From contig JBCDGJ010000033.1 of NCBI GenBank assembly GCA_038757945.1, positions 1 through 37,607 on the forward strand: a stretch of 37,607 bases of DNA. The letters are read 5' to 3'. The DNA is from CALHVX01 sp038757945 (lineage in GTDB: Bacteria > Pseudomonadota > Gammaproteobacteria > Pseudomonadales > Azotimanducaceae). Position 1 is the first letter of the stretch. Every line of letters begins with the position of its first letter. Below, one piece after another: positions 1 through 7,905 of the stretch. Below the pieces are notes generated by a model that worked only from the letters and a program-made list of their open reading frames with translations, ran no database searches and had not been told where the DNA came from. Position numbers and translations under genes: made by a program.

Positions 1-1
1 G

Positions 2-544
2 ACCGGGCAGGTGCTGGCTATCGGCCCGGGCCTGTGGCTTCTCTATACGCTGACCGAAAACTCCGTGTATGGCCTGAAAGCGCTGCTCGGCGCATTCATC
101 GCTTTCGGCAGCCTGGCGCTGGCGGTCCGGCCGTTGCCGTTCGCCGCCCGGTCGGCATCGCCCGTTGCTTTCGGGGCCGGGCTGCTGGGTGGCCTCGTCG
201 GTGGCCTGTTCGCCGCCGCCGGGCCGGTCATCGGCTGGTTCATGTACCGGCAGCCGCTGCCCTTCAGCAGGGTGCGCGCGACGTTGCTGTTCTGCTTCCT
301 GGTATCGACCATTACGCGCACGCTGCTGCTGCTGCTTGGCGGCGTGCTGACCGCCGAGATCGGTTGGCTGGTTGCGTTGGTGTTGCCGGTAGTGGTGTTC
401 GGCAGCTGGCTGGGCGCAGCCCTACCTCCGCCGGTGGATGAAAACCACATCAAGCAGGCAGCCTTCGTGCTGCTGGTACTGCTGGGTTTCTGGATTCTGA
501 TTGATGCGCTGCTGCGCCTGGGCATCGGGGAACTGTTCGTCTGA
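2..544 (+). CDS. TauE/SafE family membrane permease, C-terminal part
   Basis: The reading frame is open to the left edge, so the start lies outside the window. The visible 180 residues are strongly hydrophobic, with about five predicted membrane helices and glycine-rich turns (a GLLGGLVGGLFAAAGP stretch near residues 58-73). This is the hallmark of the second half-repeat of TauE/SafE (DUF81) permeases, which export sulfite, sulfoacetate or similar anions across the inner membrane. The C-terminal end, with a last helix running to the stop, is normal for the family. An in-frame GTG at 11 exists but would cut a helix and is not believed to be the start. The substrate cannot be told from the sequence. 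Confidence 0.75.
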   Translation, partial: TGQVLAIGPGLWLLYTLTENSVYGLKALLGAFIAFGSLALAVRPLPFAARSASPVAFGAGLLGGLVGGLFAAAGPVIGWFMYRQPLPFSRVRATLLFCFLVSTITRTLLLLLGGVLTAEIGWLVALVLPVVVFGSWLGAALPPPVDENHIKQAAFVLLVLLGFWILIDALLRLGIGELFV

Positions 545-763
545 CCAGCCCCGGCCGCCATCAGGTCGGTATCAGGCCCAGCCCGTGGTGCCGACATCGG
601 CGGGCCGCGGCCGGAGGCGTGGCTGCCTGGAACGTCGTGTTGCGGCGCGATACCCCCTGCTCCCTGTGCCCGCGCAGCAGTGGTGAACGCGCATGGGCGG
701 TCCACGCGCTATGCTACGTGGCCTGAACCCGAGCAACAGCCAGAGTCGGAGTGACAGTCAGGC

Positions 764-2020
764 GTGAATAGCCCAGAAGCCCCTGCAGAAGCTGCGGGCG
801 AGTTCGATACGATTCGCCCGTACAACGATGACGAAGTCGTCGCTGTAGTCGCGCGGCTGGTCGCCAACGAAGAACTGCGGCAGACCGTAGCGCGGCTGGT
901 CATCCCGAGGCTCGCGGCCGTGCTGCCGCGCTTTGCCCAGTTCTGCGCCGGTCGTCTGATGCACTGGCGGGCGCGCAGTATCCGCACCGTGCTCGACTTT
1001 CAGCTGCAGATGGGCCGTTATCTCGATGTGGTGCTGCGCAACAGCGTCGACGGGCTGACCCACTCCGGGCTCGAGCAGCTGGATCCCGGGCAGTCGTATC
1101 TGTTTATCTCCAACCATCGCGACATCGTTCTCGACTCCGGCATGCTCGATAAGCTCATCCACGGTGTCGGCTTCGACACGCTGCAGCTTGCGGTCGGCGA
1201 CAACCTGTTTGCCAACGCCTATGCAGCGGATGTCATGCGCCTCAACAAGGGCTTCATGGTCGAACGGAGCGTAACGGGCAAGAAGGCCATGCTGGCCGCG
1301 TTGACGCGTACGTCGCGCTACGTGCGCCACTGCCTCGAGTCCGGCGAGTCGGTTTGGATCGCCCAGCGCGGCGGCCGCTCGAAGGATGGCTTTGATCGTA
1401 CCGACCCGGCGCTACTGAAGATGCTGGCACTCGCCTATCGCAAGGAGATTGCGCATCTGGGTGAGCTGCCGGAGCGCATCCAGATCGTGCCGACGGCGAT
1501 TTCCTACGAGCTTGATCCAAGTGACGAGCTGAAAGCGCAGGAACTCATGCAGCTCGCCCGCGATGGGAGCTACGAGAAGAACGCAGGTGATGATCTGGTC
1601 AGCATCGCGGCGGGCGTGCGGGGCTACAAGGGTCGCATGCACTATCACTTCGGCCGGCCGCTGCCGGTGCAGGCGGCGGTCGACGACGACGCGGCACAAG
1701 CGCTGGCTTCAGCCATTGACCGGGAGATCGTCCATGGCCTCAAGCTGTATCCGGTGAACCTTCGTGCGGCGCGCCTGCTGGCCGCGGCGCCGCAACCCGG
1801 GCGTGATGACTGGGTGACGCGCCTGAATCTCGATGCGCTCAAGCCGGAGCCGGATGGCCCGGCCACTGTGCGCTTTCTGGAGCAGATCGGGGGCTGCGCC
1901 CCGGCGCTCCGGCCCTGGGTGCTGTTGCAGTATGCGAACGTGCTGCGGAACAAGCTCGAGCTGGCCGACAGCGCTGTGATCGTGGCGGAAACCGATCCGG
2001 TGCACAGCGCCGCCGGCTGA
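764..2020 (+). CDS. PlsC-like glycerophospholipid acyltransferase
   Basis: A 418-residue protein that resembles 1-acyl-sn-glycerol-3-phosphate acyltransferases, which transfer an acyl chain to a glycerophosphate lipid at the inner membrane face. The acyltransferase motif is visible as SNHRDIVLDSG (His118, Asp124). The spacing is one residue longer than the textbook HX4D, which I recall as a feature of this long subfamily. A second family signature, AQRGGRSKDGFDRTDP (about residue 204), follows. The start is GTG, with a weak CGGAG about 12 bases upstream. The gene is longer than classical PlsC (about 240 aa) because of N- and C-terminal extensions. It stands alone and converges on srkA. The exact lipid substrate is unknown. 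Confidence 0.8.
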   Translation: MNSPEAPAEAAGEFDTIRPYNDDEVVAVVARLVANEELRQTVARLVIPRLAAVLPRFAQFCAGRLMHWRARSIRTVLDFQLQMGRYLDVVLRNSVDGLTHSGLEQLDPGQSYLFISNHRDIVLDSGMLDKLIHGVGFDTLQLAVGDNLFANAYAADVMRLNKGFMVERSVTGKKAMLAALTRTSRYVRHCLESGESVWIAQRGGRSKDGFDRTDPALLKMLALAYRKEIAHLGELPERIQIVPTAISYELDPSDELKAQELMQLARDGSYEKNAGDDLVSIAAGVRGYKGRMHYHFGRPLPVQAAVDDDAAQALASAIDREIVHGLKLYPVNLRAARLLAAAPQPGRDDWVTRLNLDALKPEPDGPATVRFLEQIGGCAPALRPWVLLQYANVLRNKLELADSAVIVAETDPVHSAAG

Positions 2021-2044
2021 CGCGGTTACCTGCGGAGCCGCACC

Positions 2045-2059
2045 GCGGCGCAGCGCCGC
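2045..2059. terminator. Short GC hairpin between convergent genes
   Basis: GCGGCG-CAG-CGCCGC forms a perfect six-pair stem in the 39-base gap between the convergent acyltransferase and srkA. It could end transcription from either side. There is no T run on either strand, so an intrinsic terminator is not proven. Confidence 0.3.
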
Positions 2060-3031
2060 TCAGAGCAGCGGTGGTTCATCCAGCGCAGCAAGCTGTTCGC
2101 GCAGCGTCAGCACATGATCCGACCAGTAGCGGCCGTCAGCGAACCAGGGAAAGGCCGGTGGAAACGCCGGGTCGGCCCAGCGGCGCCCGATCCAGGCCGC
2201 GTGATGCATGATCCGCAGCGTTCGCAGCGGCTCGATCAGGGCCACGGTGCTGAGATCCAGGTTCTGGAACATTTCGTAGGCTTCGATGATGACGTCGAGC
2301 TGGTGCTGTCGTTCGCTGCGTTCACCGGATAGCAGCATCCAGAGATCCTGAATTGGTGGCCCGCTCATGGCGTCGTCGAAGTCGATGAAGTGCGGTGTGT
2401 CCTCGCGCCACAGCAGGTTGCCGAGGTGACAGTCCCCATGGATGCGCTGCATGGGCGCGGTGTCGAGACAGCCATCGAGCCGCTCCAGCAGATGTTGCGC
2501 GGTCGATTCGTAGGCGGGGCGCAGCTCGTCGGGAATAAAGTCGCTGCCTGTCAGGTAGTCGAAGCTGTCCACCGCAAAGCGTTGTACGGACAGGCTCGGC
2601 CGGTCCTGAAAACGGCCGCGACGCCCGACGCTGTGGATGCGCGCCAGCGTGCGCGCGAGAATCCTCAGATTATCCTCGATCTCGATATCCGGCGGATGTC
2701 CGCCCTGCCGCGGGAACAGGGCAAACCGGTAACCCTGGTACTCGAACAGCGTTTCGCCGTCGATGACCAGCGGAGCGACACAGCTCAGCTCCTCTTCGCG
2801 CAGCTCGAGAGCGAAGGCGTGCTCTTCCCGGACCGCCGCATCGCTGAGGCGCCCCGGGCGATAGAACTTGCCGATGACGAAGCCGCCGTCATCGAGCCCG
2901 AACTGATAGACGCGATTCTCATAGCTGTTCAGCGCCAGCACGCTGCCGCTGGGGTGCTGGCCGATGGTCTCGAGGGCGTCGAGCAGCGTGTCTGGATCCA
3001 GGCCCTCGTAGGGGGCTGCGCTGTCGCTCAT
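2060..3031 (-). CDS. srkA: Stress response Ser/Thr kinase SrkA (YihE/RdoA)
   Basis: A 323-residue choline-kinase-fold protein kinase. In E. coli SrkA phosphorylates proteins on Ser/Thr and counters MazEF-linked stress death; the role here is inferred from family. Visible features are the N-lobe with ALNSYENRVYQ (residues 33-43) and FVIGKFYRPGR, the catalytic loop RIHGDCHLGNLLW (Asp200), and the metal site HFIDFDDA (Asp217). Length and residue numbers match E. coli SrkA almost exactly. It lies 19 bases downstream of comF on the same strand, so the two are probably co-transcribed. No clear Shine-Dalgarno is seen; the ATG is chosen because the conserved N-terminus (DALETIG, about residues 18-24) begins soon after. 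Confidence 0.9.
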   Translation of the reverse strand: MSDSAAPYEGLDPDTLLDALETIGQHPSGSVLALNSYENRVYQFGLDDGGFVIGKFYRPGRLSDAAVREEHAFALELREEELSCVAPLVIDGETLFEYQGYRFALFPRQGGHPPDIEIEDNLRILARTLARIHSVGRRGRFQDRPSLSVQRFAVDSFDYLTGSDFIPDELRPAYESTAQHLLERLDGCLDTAPMQRIHGDCHLGNLLWREDTPHFIDFDDAMSGPPIQDLWMLLSGERSERQHQLDVIIEAYEMFQNLDLSTVALIEPLRTLRIMHHAAWIGRRWADPAFPPAFPWFADGRYWSDHVLTLREQLAALDEPPLL

Positions 3032-3050
3032 CGGTCGGGCCGGCTGAGGG

Positions 3051-3698
3051 TCATGGTGGTCTGCTCCGGTGGCTCTGCGGTGTATAGGTCGCGCACCAGA
3101 GATCGACGCGTCTGACGCCGGCGGCGTGCAGGGCTGCGGCGGCAGCGCTCATGGTTGCGCCGGTAGTATAAACATCGTCCAGCAGTGCCAGGTGCTGGAC
3201 CCCAGCCAGCGCCGCTGCATTGGCCTGAAAACAGCCCTGGAGATTCTCGAGCCGCCGTGATCGTGCAAGGGTGCGCTGGCTGGGGGTGGGGCGCACCCGG
3301 CGCAGCACGCGCTGCCAGACCGGTCGCTCGAGCTGCCGGGCCACCGGGCCGGCGATCACCGTGGCCTGGTTGCGGCCGCGGTACAGGTGCCGGCGCCAGT
3401 GCAGGGGTACCGGCACGATGGCTTCGGGCAACCGCTCGCGCCGCTGGGCGTACTCGTCCTGCACCATTTGCGCCAGCAGCGCTCCCAATGCTTTGCCGGG
3501 ACGGATTTCAGCGCGGTACTTCAGGCGGTGAACCCAGTCGCGGGCCAGGCCCAGATGCTCCGACGCGGCGATCGCGAGCGTGCCCGCGGGTGACCCGGGA
3601 ATCTCACCTTGCCAGCGCACGTCGCCGAAGCAGATCTCGCAGAGCTGGTCAGACCAGCAGGGGAGCTCACAAGCCAGGCAGCGGTTTTCGGACAGCAT
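3051..3698 (-). CDS. comF: ComF family phosphoribosyltransferase-like protein
   Basis: A 215-residue ComF/GntX family protein, linked in other bacteria to DNA uptake or DNA use as a nutrient. An N-terminal zinc ribbon is visible (CLACELPC...CEICF, residues 7-25). The C-terminal phosphoribosyltransferase fold carries the PRPP-binding motif LALLDDVYTTGATM near residue 170. An ATG 96 bases further upstream is in frame, but the chosen ATG at 3698 has a strong AGGAG eight bases before it and begins just before the zinc ribbon, as in relatives. It lies upstream of srkA with a 19-base gap and is divergent from the FlgE-like gene. No other competence genes are in the window. Confidence 0.88.
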   Translation of the reverse strand: MLSENRCLACELPCWSDQLCEICFGDVRWQGEIPGSPAGTLAIAASEHLGLARDWVHRLKYRAEIRPGKALGALLAQMVQDEYAQRRERLPEAIVPVPLHWRRHLYRGRNQATVIAGPVARQLERPVWQRVLRRVRPTPSQRTLARSRRLENLQGCFQANAAALAGVQHLALLDDVYTTGATMSAAAAALHAAGVRRVDLWCATYTPQSHRSRPP

Positions 3699-3916
3699 CG
3701 AGCAGGCTCCTGGCGCGGGCTGCTCACAATGCGCCGCCCGGCAGCGGCCGAAGGTGCGAACGGGATCACGGAATGCGTAAGAATCCGGCAGCATCGAGGG
3801 CGGTCAACTACGCTCTGTGGTGCAGGCGTGCGTTGTTCGCTTGCGCGGGTCACCGCCCGGGATCAGGCGGTGCGTAAGACGGTCGCAGGATGCGCAGCGA
3901 AGACTGGAGCAGGACT

Positions 3917-4174
3917 ATGGCGGTCAATCCCATTTTGAGCAGTGGTGCCCAGGGCATCGAACGCGGCCTGCGAGGGCTCGAGGAAACCGCGGCGAAAATC
4001 GCGGGTGCGACCAGTCCCGAGCGCGAGCAGGACCAGCCGCGGGAGCCCAACAGCCGGCAGCAGGTGGAAGCTCAGGTCGACCTCAAGCTGTACAAGCGCC
4101 AGGTGCAGGCGTCGGCAAAGGTCGTGGAAACAGCCGATGCCACCATTGGCTTTCTGTTGGACAAGCGGGTGTAA
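3917..4174 (+). CDS. Small FlgE-like flagellar hook/rod C-domain protein
   Basis: An 85-residue protein. Its N-terminus (MAVNPILSSGAQGIERGL) resembles the short rod/hook-type starts found in many Pseudomonas-like genomes. Its C-terminus (VDLKLYKRQVQASAKVVETADATIGFLLDKRV) resembles the coiled C-terminal helix of axial flagellar proteins such as FlgE. Proteins of this size are often annotated 'FlgE-like', but their function is not established. An upstream in-frame ATG at 3890 exists; the ATG at 3917 is preferred for its GGAGCAGG ribosome site. The next gene, a SprA-like putative metalloprotease, follows after 51 bases. No flagellar structural genes are nearby. Confidence 0.65.
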   Translation: MAVNPILSSGAQGIERGLRGLEETAAKIAGATSPEREQDQPREPNSRQQVEAQVDLKLYKRQVQASAKVVETADATIGFLLDKRV

Positions 4175-4225
4175 CCGCGGCCGCCAAGGGGCCGGCCGCG
4201 CCGCGAAGGATTCGGGATCGAAGCC

Positions 4226-4774
4226 ATGACCGATGGAGTATCCCTCAGTGCTGGTGCCGAATCAGCGCTGACTCAGGCCGGAAACGAGCGCAGGGTTGAA
4301 CAACAACAGCAGCTGATGCTGCAGCAGGAAATCCGGCAGCTGGCTTCGCGGGATCGGGAAGTGCGCGCTCACGAGCAGGCCCATGCCGCCGTCGGCGGTC
4401 GCTATGCGGGCGCGCCGCGCGACGAGCTCGAGCGCGGACCGAACGGCGTGCCCTACGCCGTTGCCGGATCGGTCAGCATCGATGTGGCGCCGGTGCCGAA
4501 CGATCCCGCCGCAACCCTCGCGAAGATGACCGTCGTCCAGCGGGCCGCCATGGCACCGGCTCAGCCATCAGCCGCCGACCGGGCGATTGCCGCCAAGGCG
4601 GCTTCCCAGGCTTCCCAGGCCCGTGCCGAGCTGGCTGCCGAGCGGTCTGCGCAGCACGGCGCTGAGGGCGCAGGCCTCGATGCTGTGGACCAGGCTGCTG
4701 GCAACGATGCGGCGAGTACCGATTCCAGCCTGGTGATCGATACGCGCGGCGGCAGCATCAACACCAGGGCATAA
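4226..4774 (+). CDS. SprA-related putative metalloprotease
   Basis: A 182-residue protein of the SprA-related family (putative metalloprotease, CJM1_0395-like). The diagnostic core is DREVRAHEQAHAAVGG (His48-Glu-x-x-His, near residues 43-60), followed by GPNGVPYAVAGSVSID and VPNDPAATLAKMTVVQRAAMAPA, typical of the family. The HEQAH sequence fits a zinc-binding HExxH, but catalysis has not been shown to my knowledge. The N-terminus is Gln-rich and the C-terminal third is Ala/Ser-rich and probably disordered. No signal peptide is visible. It probably shares a transcript with the FlgE-like gene upstream. The ribosome site is weak (GAAGGA, distant). Confidence 0.75.
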   Translation: MTDGVSLSAGAESALTQAGNERRVEQQQQLMLQQEIRQLASRDREVRAHEQAHAAVGGRYAGAPRDELERGPNGVPYAVAGSVSIDVAPVPNDPAATLAKMTVVQRAAMAPAQPSAADRAIAAKAASQASQARAELAAERSAQHGAEGAGLDAVDQAAGNDAASTDSSLVIDTRGGSINTRA

Positions 4775-4783
4775 CTCCTAACA

Positions 4784-4811
4784 AAACTGTCTTTGAGCCT
4801 GTGTAAACTGT
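4784..4811. promoter_or_regulatory. Direct repeat AAACTGT x2, 21 bp apart
   Basis: AAACTGT occurs at 4784-4790 and again at 4805-4811, exactly 21 bases (two helical turns) apart, in the 86-base gap before the acyl-CoA dehydrogenase. The placement fits a pair of half-sites for a regulator on one face of the helix. The second copy reads TAAACTGTTC, loosely like a PsrA-type AAAC/GTTT operator. This is a pattern observation; no promoter elements are clear. Confidence 0.3.
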
Positions 4812-4860
4812 TCGCCCCGCAGGCGGTGTGGTCTGCCCGCGACGTTTTCACGGAGACCCC

Positions 4861-6630
4861 ATGCTCAGTTTTGAAGCCCCGCTGGAAGACATCGACTTTC
4901 TTCTGTTCCAGGTGTTTCGTGCTCACGAGTCCTGGCAGGACACGCCCGAGTTCCGCGAGCTGAGCGCCGATCTGGTGCGCGCGGTGCTGACCGAAGCCGG
5001 ACGGCTCGCCAGCGAAGTCATGGCGCCCATCAATCAGCAGGGCGACGCTGAGGGCTGTCAGTGGAACGAGGGTGCGGTCACCACGCCCACGGGCTTTCCG
5101 GAGGCCTTCGCGGCACTGGCCGAAGGCGGTTGGCTCGGACTTTCCGGAAACCCCGAGTTCGGTGGGCAGGGCATGCCGAAAGCGCTCGGCTGTCTGATGG
5201 AGGAGATGTTCTGGGCCGCTAACCCGTCGCTGTTCCTCACCGGTTCGCTGACCGTAGGTACCACCATCTGCATCGACGGCCACGCCAGCGAGGCGCAGAA
5301 AGCCACCTATCTGCCGAAGCTGTACAGCGGCGAATGGACCGGTGCAATGGCGCTGACCGAGGCCCATGCGGGCACCGACCTCGGCATCATGCGCACCAAA
5401 GCCGACCTGAGCGCGGACGGCAGCTACCGCATCACCGGCAGCAAGATCTTCATTACCAGCGGCGAGCACGATCTGGCGGAGAACATCATTCACCTGGTGC
5501 TTGCGCGCCTGCCCGATGCACCGGCCGGCACCAAGGGTATTTCGCTGTTCATCGTGCCTAAGTTTCTGGTCAATGCCGATGGCAGCCTCGGCGAACGCAA
5601 CGGCTGGGCGAGCGGCAGCATCGAGCACAAGATGGGTATCAACGGCAGCCCGACCAATGTCATCAACTACGACGGCGCCACCGGCTACATGGTCGGCGAA
5701 CCGAACCGCGGGCTCGCGGGCATGTTCACCATGATGAATTACGAACGGCTCTCCGTGGGCCTGCAGGGCCTCGGCGCCGGCGAGATCGCCTACCAGTGCT
5801 CGCTCGCCTACGCTCAGGAACGGCGCCAGGGGCGCTCACCGACCGGGCCGGAAGAGCCGGCGGCAGCTGCGGATACACTGCTGGTGCACCCCGACGTGCG
5901 GCGCATGCTCATCACCATGCGTGCCCTCAACGAAGGAGGGCGGGCGCTGGCGCTGCTGGCCGGGCAGCAGCTCGATGCCGCCAAATATCTGGGTGATCGT
6001 CAGGCGCAGCGGTTCTCGGAGCTGCTCACGCCGATCACCAAGGCGTTTTTCACCGACCGCGGCATGGACATCACCGTGCTTGCCCAGCAGGTGCTGGGTG
6101 GCCATGGGTACGTGAAGGAATGGGGGCTCGAGCAGCTCGTGCGGGATGCACGCATCGGCCAGATTTATGAAGGCACCAACGGGGTTCAGGCGCTGGATCT
6201 GATCAGCCGCAAAGTGCTCAAGGATGGCGGTACCACGCTGAACGAGCTGCTTGCGGTGCTGCGCGAGCAGCTGGATCACGACCCCTATGCCAACACCATC
6301 GTGCCGGAGCAGAAAGCTGCGGTGCTCGACGCCTTCGACGGCCTGGCGGCACTGACCGCTGAGCTGGTCGAACGCGCCAAAGCGGATCCGGCATTGCCGG
6401 GTGCTGTCTCTGTGGACTACCTGGAGATGACCGGCCTCACGCTCTACGCCTGGGCCTGGGCCCGGATGGCGGCGGCCGCGCACCCGGCGGCAGAAGGCGC
6501 GAGCACTGCGTATCTGGAGCGCAAGCGGCAGACTGCCGACTTCTTCTTTGCACGCCTGTTGCCCAAGATCGACTACCTCGCAAGGAGCATGCGGGCCGAT
6601 TCCGGCGTGGTGATGGCCGCAGGTTTCTGA
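4861..6630 (+). CDS. FadE-type acyl-CoA dehydrogenase (large, with C-terminal domain)
   Basis: A 589-residue flavoenzyme that catalyses the first step of beta-oxidation, acyl-CoA to trans-2-enoyl-CoA, with FAD. The family core is visible: GLSGNPEFGGQGMP (N-terminal domain), MALTEAHAGTDLG (flavin-side motif), GEPNRGLAGMFTMMNYERL, and the catalytic-base region YEGTNGVQALDL with Glu437. The extra C-terminal helical domain matches the 590-residue 'acyl-CoA dehydrogenase with C-terminal domain' class, often specific for longer chains. An open frame begins 33 bases earlier, but ATG 4861 has CGGAG upstream and a typical MLSFEAPLEDIDFLL start. Its stop codon overlaps the start of a methyltransferase remnant. 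Confidence 0.92.
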   Translation: MLSFEAPLEDIDFLLFQVFRAHESWQDTPEFRELSADLVRAVLTEAGRLASEVMAPINQQGDAEGCQWNEGAVTTPTGFPEAFAALAEGGWLGLSGNPEFGGQGMPKALGCLMEEMFWAANPSLFLTGSLTVGTTICIDGHASEAQKATYLPKLYSGEWTGAMALTEAHAGTDLGIMRTKADLSADGSYRITGSKIFITSGEHDLAENIIHLVLARLPDAPAGTKGISLFIVPKFLVNADGSLGERNGWASGSIEHKMGINGSPTNVINYDGATGYMVGEPNRGLAGMFTMMNYERLSVGLQGLGAGEIAYQCSLAYAQERRQGRSPTGPEEPAAAADTLLVHPDVRRMLITMRALNEGGRALALLAGQQLDAAKYLGDRQAQRFSELLTPITKAFFTDRGMDITVLAQQVLGGHGYVKEWGLEQLVRDARIGQIYEGTNGVQALDLISRKVLKDGGTTLNELLAVLREQLDHDPYANTIVPEQKAAVLDAFDGLAALTAELVERAKADPALPGAVSVDYLEMTGLTLYAWAWARMAAAAHPAAEGASTAYLERKRQTADFFFARLLPKIDYLARSMRADSGVVMAAGF

Positions 6631-6848
6631 TGCTCAGCCGGGCGCTGGCAGATGGCGCCCGGCTCTTCATCCTCGACTTTCAACGCGTTCCCGGCGTCAG
6701 CCGCGATTGGATGCTCAATCACGTGCGTGCCGGCAAAGAGACCGTAATTGCCGAAGTTGAACAAGGCGGTTTTGAGCTCGTTGCGGAGCTCGAGATACCT
6801 GGCCTCGAGGAGAACTATCTGTTTGAGTTTCGCAGGTGCAAAGGATGA
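6630..6848 (+). pseudogene. C-terminal remnant of SAM-dependent methyltransferase
   Basis: A 72-codon open frame whose ATG shares one base with the preceding TGA stop (TGATG). The protein, with DGARLFILDFQRVPG, SRDWMLNHVRAGKETVIAEVE and EENYLFEFRR, matches the last 70 or so residues of class I methyltransferases (usually 'LKPGGRLVIIDF...HVRAGKE...ENYF'). The SAM-binding N-terminal half is absent, so it cannot be an active methyltransferase alone. It is probably a deletion remnant joined to the end of the dehydrogenase gene. The reading frame is still open and coupled, so a translated small protein is possible. No ribosome site of its own is obvious. Confidence 0.6.
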
Positions 6849-6999
6849 CGGTACTGGCGCCCAGCACGAGGTGCCGCGCTGTTGTTGTGTGTGATCCCAG
6901 CGCTTGAGCGGCTGGGCCGATCACGTCTGAAACAAGCTTTTGTGGGGTATTTCAGCCGTCTGCACCAGCCGACGTGCAGCACAGATGGAGAAAGTAGCC

Positions 7000-7842
7000 A
7001 TGAGCGACTGGATCAACGGCGCAAAGAGCGTAACGCTCAACCTCGATACGCCAAGCAAGAAGCACGACGGAACGCTGCGTCTTCGCGGTGCGTTGTTTCA
7101 GGTCAAGTCCGCTGACGCCTATGCCTCAACGGAAGTGTTCGGGGGAGGCGGTACGGTTACGACAACTATGACCGCCTATGGCGGGTATACCACTGGCAGT
7201 ATTTCATCGGTCAGCTCGAGAACCACACATCATCAGAAACTCGTCATCGCCGGACAGGACGGGCGTGAAGAGACGCTTTCGCTCGATGGTTCACCGATTC
7301 AATTTCGTGAGGGCGCTGTCGTTGCGCGGATGTTTCTGAGTGCCGGTGGCCAGGAAGCCCCCTATGCGCTGTATAGCGTTGAACAGGATAGCGCGATAAC
7401 CGATGAGCAGATCTCCGACGATATGGTCCATCGAGCCCTTGGTCGTGTGCCGTTCAGCCTGCCCGCGTGGATGGTTGTACCCTTTGGCGCCGTTGTTGGC
7501 GTTTTCGTTGGCCTGGCGACAGCGTTGTTGGTTCTGAGCCTTCTCGTCACCGGTCTGATCGACACCTGGGAGGTCATTCCGAAGTCCGCGTTCTACGACA
7601 TGGACACTGAGATGGGAGACGTCTACCCACACTGGATCGTTGCGATGGCGGCAACGATGATCCTGTTGCCCTTGGGAGGTGGCCTGTTTGGTTGGTTTCG
7701 TGCACAGCGTCGACACGGCCTTGGAGCTCGAAACAAGGCAATCACGAGATCTGCGCACGAGGAAGCGCATGCGGCGATCCAGAGTCTCCTTGCAGAAGCC
7801 AGCGCAGAGGCGCGTGTATGGCGGGAGACACTGAGCACGTAG
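7000..7842 (+). CDS. Unknown two-helix inner-membrane protein
   Basis: A 280-residue protein that I do not recognise. Residues 1-150 are soluble, with a Gly/Thr/Ser-rich low-complexity stretch at 47-75. Residues 157-187 and 211-233 are strongly hydrophobic and should be membrane helices joined by an acidic loop. The remaining 47 residues are charged, Ala-rich and probably helical. Start chosen at ATG 7000, which has a strong GGAGAAAG six bases upstream; a longer frame runs 60 bases further. It stands alone, between the methyltransferase remnant and a convergent SDR. The layout resembles cytoplasmic sensor or adaptor proteins with a membrane hairpin, but nothing identifies a function. Confidence 0.75.
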   Translation: MSDWINGAKSVTLNLDTPSKKHDGTLRLRGALFQVKSADAYASTEVFGGGGTVTTTMTAYGGYTTGSISSVSSRTTHHQKLVIAGQDGREETLSLDGSPIQFREGAVVARMFLSAGGQEAPYALYSVEQDSAITDEQISDDMVHRALGRVPFSLPAWMVVPFGAVVGVFVGLATALLVLSLLVTGLIDTWEVIPKSAFYDMDTEMGDVYPHWIVAMAATMILLPLGGGLFGWFRAQRRHGLGARNKAITRSAHEEAHAAIQSLLAEASAEARVWRETLST

Positions 7843-7905
7843 CTGACTGCCAGCTAACGCGACAAGCGGCGCCAACTCCGCCCAGCCCTGATGGCTGCTG
7901 CGGGA

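Noticed and set aside
4561..5628. 355-codon minus-strand open frame over the SprA-like and acyl-CoA dehydrogenase genes
   Set aside because: It overlaps two recognised genes and shows no family signature; it is codon-bias shadow.
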